38,456 nucleotides of DNA from Caulobacter sp. Its GTDB lineage: Bacteria > Pseudomonadota > Alphaproteobacteria > Caulobacterales > Caulobacteraceae. Numbering within the stretch: position 1 is the stretch's first letter; each line of letters opens with the position of its first letter. The notes under the pieces were generated by a model. It had not been told where the DNA came from. It saw only the letters and a program-made list of their open reading frames with translations, and did not search any database. The position numbers and the translations under genes are program-made. Positions 1-8,200 of the stretch are shown one piece after another. The stretch lies in assembly GCA_017744495.1 (NCBI GenBank), contig JAGIBE010000066.1, forward strand, positions 8,231 through 46,686. Reading direction: 5' to 3'.

Positions 1-1
1 C

Positions 2-799
2 CCGGAAGACGCGCAGATGCTGCACGCGATGGCCCACGCCGTCCGCGAGCACGGCGCCGACCTGGCGTTCGGCTTCGACGGCGACGGCGACCGCTGCGGC
101 GTGGTCGACGACGAGGGCGAGGAGATCTTCGCCGACAAGATCGGCCTGATGCTGGCCCGCGACCTGGCCCCGCTGCACCCGGGCGCGACCTTCGTGGTCG
201 ACGTCAAGTCGACCGGCCTCTACGCCACCGACCCGATCCTGGCCGCCCACGGCTGCAAGGTGATCTACTGGAAGACCGGTCACAGCTACATCAAGCGCAA
301 GAGCGCCGAGCTGGGCGCCTTGGCCGGCTTCGAGAAGAGCGGCCACTTCTTCATGAACGGCGAGCTGGGCTACGGCTACGACTGCGGTCTGACCGCCGCC
401 GCCGCCATCCTGGCCATGCTGGACCGCAATCCCGGCGTGAAGCTGTCGGATATGCGCAAGGCCCTGCCTGTGGCCTTCACCTCCCTGACCATGAGCCCGC
501 ACTGCGGCGACGAGGTGAAGTACGGCGTCGTCGACGAGGTGGTGAAGGAGTACCAAGATCTGTTCGCCGCCGGCGGCTCGATCCTGGGGCGCAAGATCAC
601 CGAGGTGATCACCGTCAACGGCGTGCGGGTGCACCTGGAGGACGGCTCGTGGGTGCTGGTCCGCGCCTCGTCCAACAAGCCCGAGATCGTCGTGGTGGTC
701 GAGAGCACCCGGTCGGAAGACGACATGCGCGCCCTGTTCCGTCAGGAAGTGAAGCCGCGCCTAGGCGACCGAGTCGGCAAGTACAACCAGGAAATCTGA
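2..799 (+). CDS. Phosphomannomutase/phosphoglucomutase, C-terminal part (5' end outside window)
   Basis: Interconverts hexose 1- and 6-phosphates, feeding GDP-mannose or UDP-glucose for surface polysaccharide. The frame is open to the left edge, so this is the C-terminal part of a protein of usually about 460-500 residues. The metal-binding loop of the alpha-D-phosphohexomutase superfamily, DGDGDR, lies at about 68-90 in the window. The sugar-binding region is next, with the GEKSGH-type segment seen here as FEKSGHFF. The C-terminal phosphate-binding loop is R-x-SSNKPEI (about 661-690), where SNKPE replaces the commoner SGTEP, as in many ManB/AlgC-type enzymes. The catalytic phosphoserine region is outside the window. 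The family is clear; which sugar is preferred cannot be read from this fragment. Confidence 0.9.
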   Translation, partial: PEDAQMLHAMAHAVREHGADLAFGFDGDGDRCGVVDDEGEEIFADKIGLMLARDLAPLHPGATFVVDVKSTGLYATDPILAAHGCKVIYWKTGHSYIKRKSAELGALAGFEKSGHFFMNGELGYGYDCGLTAAAAILAMLDRNPGVKLSDMRKALPVAFTSLTMSPHCGDEVKYGVVDEVVKEYQDLFAAGGSILGRKITEVITVNGVRVHLEDGSWVLVRASSNKPEIVVVVESTRSEDDMRALFRQEVKPRLGDRVGKYNQEI

Positions 800-900
800 G
801 GGCAGGCGACCGGCCCTTCGGCGCGACGGAATTGAGTTTCCGCCGCCGTTCGACCATCCTGGCCGCCTGAAACCTCGCGCGGGGGCGTCGAAGGATCACC

Positions 901-1656
901 ATGCTGAGCGCCGATTGGGGGGCCAAGGTCGCCGACGCCTCGAAGGTCTTCAAGCCCGCGGGACCGGGTCCGTTTCCGGTCGCCCTAATCCTGCACGGCT
1001 GCGGTGGCAAGACCCCGTTCCTGGAAACCTACGCCAAGGTGGCGGTTGACGCCGGCTGGGCGGCCGTGGTGGTCGACAGCTTCAAGCCACGCGGCATGTC
1101 CACCCTGGACGGCAAGCTGTTCGTCTGCACGGGCATGGCCCTGCAGGGCCTCAAGCGCTCGGCCGACGTCTTCGCCATGCTGGCCTGGCTGGAGCGGCAG
1201 TCCTGGGCCGACGCGGCCCGCGTGTTCCTGGCCGGCTGGAGTCACGGCGGCTGGTCGATCATGGACGGCTACGCGATCGGCGTGAACGCCGCCCGCGCCA
1301 CCGGCCTAACCGACGCCGATGCAACCAAGCTGCGCTCCCAGGTCAAGGGCGCCTTGCTGGTCTATCCGTACGCAGCCTATCCCTCGCTGACCTCAAGCCG
1401 GGGCTGGGGGTACGGTCCAAGGGTGTTCGCGGTGATCGGCGGCAAGGACCAAGTGGTCGGCTGGAAATATCCGCAGAAGGCGCTGGACCGCCTGAAGCGC
1501 GACGGCCTGTCGGTGGACACCGTCTTCTATCCCGACGCCACCCACGCCTTCGACGACGATCGCGCCAACGACCCGCGCGCCCGGTATCGTCCCGACCTGT
1601 TCAGCCAGACCCAGACCTATTTCGCCAAGGCGCTTGGCAGCGCGCGGACCCTCTGA
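901..1656 (+). CDS. Dienelactone hydrolase family alpha/beta hydrolase
   Basis: Predicted soluble esterase or lactonase of 251 residues with an alpha/beta hydrolase fold; the substrate is unknown. The oxyanion segment HGCGG is at residues 32-36. The nucleophile elbow G-W-S-H-G places Ser114, Asp183 sits in GGKDQ, and the catalytic His is probably His215 in DATHAF. Classical dienelactone hydrolases have Cys as nucleophile, so this belongs to the serine-bearing relatives. GAAGGA five bases before the ATG supports the start. It has no signal peptide. It stands alone about 100 bp after the phosphohexomutase, and nothing in that gap suggests a terminator. Confidence 0.85.
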   Translation: MLSADWGAKVADASKVFKPAGPGPFPVALILHGCGGKTPFLETYAKVAVDAGWAAVVVDSFKPRGMSTLDGKLFVCTGMALQGLKRSADVFAMLAWLERQSWADAARVFLAGWSHGGWSIMDGYAIGVNAARATGLTDADATKLRSQVKGALLVYPYAAYPSLTSSRGWGYGPRVFAVIGGKDQVVGWKYPQKALDRLKRDGLSVDTVFYPDATHAFDDDRANDPRARYRPDLFSQTQTYFAKALGSARTL

Positions 1657-1745
1657 GCGCGGTTTAGCGCCTCGAGAAACTACCGCTAAGATTGTTGCTC
1701 GCGCGATTGTGTGTCACGCTTGCGCCGTCTCGCGGGAGGTCCCTC

Positions 1746-2210
1746 ATGAAGCTGGCGTCGATGGCGCGGTCCGCGCTCGTCTTGACCCTGTTGCTGGCGC
1801 CCGTCGCCTGCGCGCCGGTGGCCCCGCCGCCCAACCCCGCCGCCCAGGCCACCGCCACGGCCCTGAAGGCCGAAACCCTGTCGCTGCTGGACGTGGCGGG
1901 CGATCCCTACGCCAGCCACACCGCCGAGGTCACCGCCCTGACGGCCAAGATCGATGCGGCGGCCAACGCCGCGGCGGCCGATCCGCTCAACGCCCTGACG
2001 GCCCGGCAGTGGTCGGTGCTGCGCGACCCGAACCGCGCCCTCTACGGCGGCACGATCGCCCTCTGGCGGAGCCAGGGCACGCTGAGTCCGGCCTTCCGCG
2101 ATCAGAAGAAAATCCAGATCGGCCGGGCGTTCGACTACATCCTGTGCCTCGAGGCCAACAAGGCCCAGGCCACCGCCTGCGGCCAGATCGAGGAAGGCGG
2201 CGCGTCATGA
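1746..2210 (+). CDS. Putative small lipoprotein, unknown function
   Basis: A 154-residue protein that I do not recognise. The N-terminus is a short basic stretch, a hydrophobic run (residues about 10-18) and A-P-V-A-Cys22, a possible lipobox although Pro at -3 is unusual. A proline-rich linker (APVAPPPNP) follows, then a helical Ala-rich body. The start is chosen at 1746 because GGGAGGT lies just upstream; an in-frame upstream start at 1692 would put a long non-signal extension ahead of the signal sequence. The stop overlaps the next start as ATGA, so the two genes are probably translationally coupled. Membrane or periplasmic location is inferred only from the N-terminus. Confidence 0.7.
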   Translation: MKLASMARSALVLTLLLAPVACAPVAPPPNPAAQATATALKAETLSLLDVAGDPYASHTAEVTALTAKIDAAANAAAADPLNALTARQWSVLRDPNRALYGGTIALWRSQGTLSPAFRDQKKIQIGRAFDYILCLEANKAQATACGQIEEGGAS

Positions 2211-2560
2211 GCCAGTTCGACGATTTCCTGGCGGCCGCCAAGGCCAACCTCACCGTCCTGGGCAAGGACGCCTTCGACAACTCTTCCGACCAGGTCAAAG
2301 CCATAGTCCAGGCCGCCCTGGACAAGGCCACGGCCAACCTGCGGCTCTGGACTGGCCAACTGGCGGCCGGGCAGCTGACCCAGGCCGAGTTCGAGAACCT
2401 GGTGAAGGGCGAGACCGATCTGACCGAGATCGCCGGCTACACCGCCGCCGGCATCAGCCAGGCCGAGGCCCAGCGCCTGCGCGACGCCGTGACGACGACG
2501 GTGATCAACACCGCGATCGACACCTTCCTTAAGTCGTCGTCGCCTCCTCCGGCCGGCTGA
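2207..2560 (+). CDS. Small helical protein of unknown function, coupled to the lipoprotein
   Basis: A 117-residue protein without a signal peptide or membrane segment. It reads as a chain of amphipathic helices rich in Ala, Asp, Gln and Leu (for example the DKATANLRLW and QAEAQRLRDAV segments) and ends in a Ser/Pro-rich tail. The ATG overlaps the stop of the preceding lipoprotein gene by four bases, which implies one mRNA and coupled translation. No motif identifies a function. Its partner carries a possible lipobox while this one appears cytoplasmic, so a direct complex would require an export route that is not visible here. Confidence 0.7.
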   Translation: MSQFDDFLAAAKANLTVLGKDAFDNSSDQVKAIVQAALDKATANLRLWTGQLAAGQLTQAEFENLVKGETDLTEIAGYTAAGISQAEAQRLRDAVTTTVINTAIDTFLKSSSPPPAG

Positions 2561-2573
2561 TCCTTCGACCGGC

Positions 2574-3803
2574 TCAAGCCGCGACCGTCGCCGCCTCGGG
2601 CGCGCGGCGCAGCGGCATGGGACCGCGATAGGCCAGCCGCCACAGCCACTCCAGCGGCCCCATGGTGAAGCGGGCCATCCACCAGTGCGACCACAGGATC
2701 TGCACCAGCCAGATCGTAACCACGGCGGCCGCCAGGAACGGCCGGTCGACCTTGCCATAGAGGCCGGGCCCGCGCCCGCCGTACAGCAGGACGGTCATCA
2801 GGATCGACTGGGTCAGGTAGTTGGTGAAGGCCATCTGGCCCACCGGCGCGAGGACGGCCGGGACCGCCTTCCAAATCCGGCTGCGCGTCGCCATCACCAT
2901 CAGCCCCACATAGCCCAGGCTGACCACAGGGGCGGTGGCGCTCTGCAGCCAGCGGGCCAGGGCGCGCGGCAGCCAGGGATGGGTCGGCGTCACCATGTAG
3001 GCCGTCTCGGCCAGGGCGACGATCGCCAGGGCGCCCAGGCCCGCGCCGATCAGCCCCTGATAGACCCCCGTCGAGGCCTTGCCGGCCAGGACGCCCAGCT
3101 TGTGGAGGCCCATGCCGATCAACATCAGCGACAGCACCAGCAGCGGCCAAGTCTGGGGCCATTCGGTGAAGGCGTGGAACACGAAGTCCCAGAAGTCCTT
3201 GGCGTTCTGGGCGAACGACTGCTGGAAGGTCCCGGCGTATTGGACGCTGTCGGCGTGGACCCCGGCCAGGAACTTGGCCATCTCGGCCGGCGACGAGTCG
3301 CCGCCGCCCTGAGCCGCGTGGTCCAGCAGCTTCCAGGCCCCGTAGGCCGAAAGGGCCAGGTGCAGGGCGATGCCCGCCTGCAGCAGGCGCTTGGCCGGCC
3401 ACTTGCGGACCCACAGCACCAGCAGGCCGACCACCGCATAGGTGTTGAGCACATCGCCCTGCCAGATCACCAGCCCGTGGAACAAGCCGATGGCCAGCAG
3501 GCTGACCAGGCGCAGGATCAGGATGCGCTGGCGCTCGCCGGCGTCGGCGGCCGCCCCGTCGCCGCCGACCAGCAGGATCGAGGCGCCGAACAGCATGGCG
3601 AACATCGAATAGAACTTCTGCTGGAAGAACACTTGGGTGACCCACCAGACGGCCACCGAGCTCGGGGCCATACCGAGGGGCCATAGGGTCAGGCTCGTGG
3701 CCACCGAATGCGGCTCGGCCGAGATCGGGATGTTGCACAAGAGGATGCCCAGCACCGCCAGACCGCGCAGCGAGTCCAGCAGACCGATCCGTTCCTTGAC
3801 CAT
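2574..3803 (-). CDS. DUF418 domain membrane protein (YeiB-like)
   Basis: Integral membrane protein of 409 residues. The N-terminus R-I-x-LLDSLRGLAVLGIL is the signature opening of the YeiB/DUF418 family, and the C-terminal GPLEWLWR segment matches the family's closing motif. About eight to ten hydrophobic segments are spread between them. Family members are predicted transporters or acyltransferase-like membrane proteins, but their substrates are generally unknown. Translation starts at 3803 (ATG) with a G-rich site just upstream. It lies 75 bp downstream of the MFS gene on the same strand and may be co-transcribed with it. Confidence 0.88.
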   Translation of the reverse strand: MVKERIGLLDSLRGLAVLGILLCNIPISAEPHSVATSLTLWPLGMAPSSVAVWWVTQVFFQQKFYSMFAMLFGASILLVGGDGAAADAGERQRILILRLVSLLAIGLFHGLVIWQGDVLNTYAVVGLLVLWVRKWPAKRLLQAGIALHLALSAYGAWKLLDHAAQGGGDSSPAEMAKFLAGVHADSVQYAGTFQQSFAQNAKDFWDFVFHAFTEWPQTWPLLVLSLMLIGMGLHKLGVLAGKASTGVYQGLIGAGLGALAIVALAETAYMVTPTHPWLPRALARWLQSATAPVVSLGYVGLMVMATRSRIWKAVPAVLAPVGQMAFTNYLTQSILMTVLLYGGRGPGLYGKVDRPFLAAAVVTIWLVQILWSHWWMARFTMGPLEWLWRLAYRGPMPLRRAPEAATVAA

Positions 3804-3878
3804 GCACGCCCCCGAAACGCCAAGCTTACCCCGTCGGAGGCGATCCTGGACCGAGTTCGCGTGGACGACAACCCTGGG

Positions 3879-5210
3879 TTAGGAGGCCGGGACGGCGTCC
3901 GGTCCCTGGCGCGGCACGCGGGCCAGGATCACGGCGCCGGTGGCCAGGAACAGGGCCGAGACGGCCACGGCGATGCGCTGGTCGCCGATCCAGCGGGTGC
4001 CGACCGCGATGACCAGCGGGGCCAGGAAGGCCGTGGCCTTGCCCGACAAAGCGTAGAGGCCGAACCACCGTCCGCTCTCGCCGGCCGGCGCCAGCTGGGC
4101 CATCCAGGCGCGCAGAGACGCCTGGGCCGGTCCGAAGGTCAGGCCCACGAACAGCGAGAAACCCAGGAACACCCGCTCGGGCAGGCTGGCGAACAGGCCG
4201 CCGCCCGCCACCGGCGGGGCGACTTTGATCACGAAGGCCAGGGTGTCGCGGCCGACCAGCCCGATCCCGAACGCTCCGAACAGCACCACCCCGGCGGCGA
4301 TCAGCACCGTGGCCTTCGAGCCCAGCTTCTGGTCGACCCGGCCGCCGATGAAGGTGCCGATCCCGGCCATCACCGACAGGGCGATGGCGTAGAGACCCAG
4401 TTGCGTGGTGGTCCAGCCGAACAGGCCCGCGGCCAGCACGCCGCCGAAAGCGATGAAGCTGGAGATGCCGTCGCCCACCAGCATCCGCCCGATCAGGAAC
4501 CGCAGCATCCACGGCCGGCGCGGCAGCGATCGGATCGTGGCCCACAGCTCGGCCAACGGCTTCTTGTCGGCGAGCTTGGGCGGCTGGGGCGCGGTCAGCA
4601 TCAGCGGCCACGAGAAGATCAGAAACCAGACGGCCACCAGCGGCCCGACGATGCGATCGGGCTCGTGCAGGGCCTTGGACAGGCCCAGCATCGGGACCTT
4701 GGGCAGGGAGAAGCCCAGCAGCACCACGAACAGGCTGATCAGCGCCCCGACATAGGCCAGGGCCCAGGCCGAGCCGGACAGTCGCCCGACCTGGCCGGGC
4801 TTGGCCACCAGAGGCAGCAGGGCGTTCATCACCGAACCGCTGAGCTCGGCGGCGACCCCGGCCACGACCAGGCAGGCTAGGATCGGCAGGATGCGGCCGG
4901 CGTCACCAGGCGTCGCGAACCAAAGGCCGGCGCTGGCCAGGACGAACGGGACCGCCAGCCCGACCAGCCAGACGCGCGGATTGCGCCGGGCGTCGACGCT
5001 GGCCCCGACCAGCGGGCTGAACACGGCGATCAGCAGGCCCGTGACCGCCCCGGCGTAACCCAGCAGGCTCTGGCCCCGCGCCGCGTCGCCCACGAAGCCG
5101 GCGGCGAAATAGGGGGTGAAGATGAAGGTCGCGATCAGCGCCCAATACGGCTGCTGCGCCCACTCGTAGAGCGCCCACGCGGCCCGCTGCCGATCGCCTT
5201 TGTCCATCAT
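3879..5210 (-). CDS. UMF1/Atg22-like MFS transporter
   Basis: Major facilitator of 443 residues with about 11-12 membrane segments. The N-terminus (ALYEWAQQPYWALI...F.PYFA) is typical of the UMF1 group related to fungal Atg22, a vacuolar amino-acid effluxer; the bacterial substrates are unknown. The frame is open further upstream to 5282, but that stretch runs through the 26-bp palindrome and encodes a Cys/Arg-rich segment unlike the family. The start at 5210, with GGGGGA upstream, is preferred; the adjacent ATG at 5207 is also possible. A palindrome 45-70 bp before the start suggests specific control. Confidence 0.85.
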   Translation of the reverse strand: MMDKGDRQRAAWALYEWAQQPYWALIATFIFTPYFAAGFVGDAARGQSLLGYAGAVTGLLIAVFSPLVGASVDARRNPRVWLVGLAVPFVLASAGLWFATPGDAGRILPILACLVVAGVAAELSGSVMNALLPLVAKPGQVGRLSGSAWALAYVGALISLFVVLLGFSLPKVPMLGLSKALHEPDRIVGPLVAVWFLIFSWPLMLTAPQPPKLADKKPLAELWATIRSLPRRPWMLRFLIGRMLVGDGISSFIAFGGVLAAGLFGWTTTQLGLYAIALSVMAGIGTFIGGRVDQKLGSKATVLIAAGVVLFGAFGIGLVGRDTLAFVIKVAPPVAGGGLFASLPERVFLGFSLFVGLTFGPAQASLRAWMAQLAPAGESGRWFGLYALSGKATAFLAPLVIAVGTRWIGDQRIAVAVSALFLATGAVILARVPRQGPDAVPAS

Positions 5211-5254
5211 GCGTCCCCCGTGGAAGGGAACGCTTATACGCAAGCGCTGCCGCC

Positions 5255-5280
5255 GGGGACATGCACATGTGCATGTCCCC
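5255..5280. promoter_or_regulatory. Perfect 26-bp palindrome between gdhZ and the MFS gene
   Basis: The half-site GGGGACATGCACA is followed immediately by its exact reverse complement, with no spacer. It starts 45 bp upstream of the MFS start and ends 17 bp past the gdhZ stop. No T-run follows on either strand and there is no hairpin loop, so an operator for a dimeric regulator fits better than an intrinsic terminator. A second short dyad, CGCTT-N6-AAGCG (5231-5246), lies between it and the MFS gene. Confidence 0.6.
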
Positions 5281-5297
5281 AATCGCAGTTGAGGCCC

Positions 5298-8200
5298 CTA
5301 CCCCGCGCTCGCCAGGCCGCGTAGGGCGGCGTTGGCGATGGTCAGCTTGGCGAAGGTCCAGCCGCCGCCCGCCTGTTCGATGTCGTCGACCGTGCGCTTG
5401 GCGGCGCGGACGGCTTCGGTGCGAAGGGCGCCCCACGAGGTCACCGCCGCCTTGGCCGAGACCTCGTCGTCGCCCGCCTGGGCGTTGGCCGCGAACTTCA
5501 GCACCGCCTGGGTGATGGCGGTCTGCTCGCTGAGCATGTCCTCGATCAGGCGGCGGACGGCCAGGCGCTCGAAGGCGTCGCCGCCCACGAACGAGCCGGC
5601 CGCCGAGCGCAGGCGGTCGAAGCCGTAGGCCGCGCCCACCTGGTGGTAGAGGCGGGCGACGTTCTCGACCGACCAGCTGGAGGCGTTGCCCAAGTCGACC
5701 AGGTCGGCCGCGGTGGTCACCGGCTGCAGCGCCGCCACGGCCAACGCCAGGGCCTCGGGCGCCCCGTCGGCGACATAGGCCTTGGCCCGTTTGGCCACGG
5801 CCTTCTGCTCGAACGGCGACAGGATCGAGGTCCCCAGCGCGGACAGCGCCTTGACCGACGGCCCGTAGGCCTCGACGAGCGCCTTGACGGTGGACTTGTC
5901 CTTGAACGCCCGGCGCGCCAGCCAGAAGGTCAGGCTGCGCTGGGCGTAGGCCAGGGCCTTGTACAGGGCCAGCTGCCCCGAGGCCGAGGCCTTGCCGTCC
6001 AGGGCCGAGATCTGGTCCCACAGGGCGTCGACGCCCAGGATCTCGCGGGCGGCGGCGAAGGCGATGACCAGGGCCGTGGTGTCGCAACCGGCGGCGGCTC
6101 GCAGGCGGCTCGGGAACGTCGGGCCGCACATGTTGATCATCTGGTTGTCCAGCACCGTAGCGATGATCTCGCGCCGCAGGCGGTGCTGCTGCATGGCCTC
6201 GCCGTACTGGCCCAGGGCCGGCGGGAAGTAGCCCTTCAGCGTCGCCTCGAACCAGGGATCGTCAGGGGCTTCGGACGCCACGATGTCGTCGAACAGGTCG
6301 ATCTTGCCATAGGCCAGCAGCACGGCCAGTTCCGGACGGGTCAGGCCCTTGCCGGCCTTTTCGCGCTCGGCCAAGGCCGCCGCCTCGGGCAGGCCCTCGA
6401 CCTTGCGGTCCAGACGGCCCTTGGCCTCCAGTTCGGCCATGAACCGGGCCTGGGACTCGACCTCCGAGACCGCGTCGCTCTCCATCAGCGACAGGGCCAG
6501 GGTCTGGTCGTAGTTGTCGGCCAGGACGTGGCTGGCCACGTCGTCGGTCATGGTCGGCAGCAACTGGTTGCGGGCCTCGCGGGTCAGCTTGCCGCCGCGC
6601 TCCAGGATCCCGGTCAGGATCTTGATGTTGACCTCGTGGTCGGAGCTGTCGACCCCGGCCGAGTTGTCGATGGCGTCGGTGTTGATGTGGCCGCCTGCTT
6701 GCGCGAACTCGATGCGGCCGGCCTGGGTCACGCCCAGGTTCGCCCCCTCGCCCACCACCTTGACCCGCAGGTCGGCGCCGTTGATCCGGATGGCGTCGTT
6801 GGCCTTGTCGCCGGCGTCGGCGTTGCTCTCGGTCCGGGCCTTCACATAGCCGCCGATGCCGCCGAAATAGAGAAGCTCAGCCTTGGCCTTGAGGATCGCG
6901 GTCAGGAGTTCGTTGGGCGTGACCGCCTCGGCCTTGATCTCCAGCATGGCCCGTACTTCGGGCGACAACGGGATCTGCTTGAGCGTGCGCGGGAACACCC
7001 CGCCGCCCTTGGAGATCAGGCTCTTGTCGTAGTCGTCCCACGACGAGCGCGGCAGCTTGAACATCCGGTCGCGCTCAGCCCACGAGGTCGCGGGGTCCGG
7101 ATCGGGGTCCAGGAAGATGTGGCGGTGATCGAAGGCGGCCAACAGCTTGGTCTGCTTGGACAGCAGCATGCCGTTGCCGAACACGTCGCCCGACATGTCG
7201 CCGACGCCCACCACGGTGAACGGCTCGGTCTGGATATCCTTGCCCAGCTCGCGGAAGTGGCGCTTGACCGCTTCCCAGGCGCCGCGGGCGGTGATGCCCA
7301 TGACCTTGTGGTCGTAGCCGACCGATCCGCCGGACGCGAAGGCGTCGCCCAGCCAGAAGCCGTAGGACTCGGCCACACCGTTGGCGATGTCGGAGAAGGT
7401 GGCCGTGCCCTTGTCGGCGGCGACGACCAGGTAGGGATCCTCGCCGTCATGGACGACCACGCCGGGCGGCGGGACGATTCTGTTGTCGGCGTCGATGTTG
7501 TCGGTCAGGTCCAGCAGGCCCGACAGGAAGGTCTTGTAGGCGCGGATCGCCTCGGCCTGGATCGCATCGCGGTCGCCGCCGCGCGGCAGCTGCTTGGGAT
7601 AGAAGCCGCCCTTGGAGCCGACCGGCACGATGACCGCGTTCTTGACCTGCTGGGCCTTCACCAAACCCAGGACCTCGGTGCGGAAGTCGTCGCGGCGATC
7701 CGACCAGCGCAGCCCGCCCCGGGCGACCGGGCCGAAGCGCAGGTGCACGCCCTCGACGTGCGGCGCCGAGACATAGATCTCGCGATAGGGCTTGGGGGCC
7801 GGCAGGTCCTCCAGCTCGCGCGAGGCGATCTTGTAGCTGATATAGGGCTTGGGCTCGCCGTCGGGGCCGAGCTGGAAGAAGTTGGTCCGCTGGATGGCGC
7901 CGATCAGGGCGGCGATGCGGCGCAGAACGCGGTCGGCGTCCAGGCTCTCCACCGCCTGCAGGGCCTCGTTGATGCTGGCCTGCACCGCCTTGGCCTGCTC
8001 GTCGCGGGCGGCCAAGTCGGCGCGCACGGCCGGGTCGAACTTGATGCGGAACAGGTCGAGGATCAGGCGGGTGACGCCGGGATTGTCCGACAGCGCCTGT
8101 TCCTGCACGCCCTGGCTGGGGTCCAGGCCCGACTGCTGGCGGTAGCGGGCCAGGGCGCGGACCAGAGCGGCCTCGCGCCAGCCGACCCCCAGTTCCAGCA

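Noticed and set aside
68-90. Repetitive GACGGCGACGGCGAC as a DNA repeat
   Set aside because: It encodes the conserved DGDGDR metal loop of the phosphohexomutase.
5211-5282. Upstream extension of the MFS protein to 5282
   Set aside because: The added residues are encoded by the palindrome, are Cys/Arg-rich and lack family similarity; a ribosome site favours 5210.
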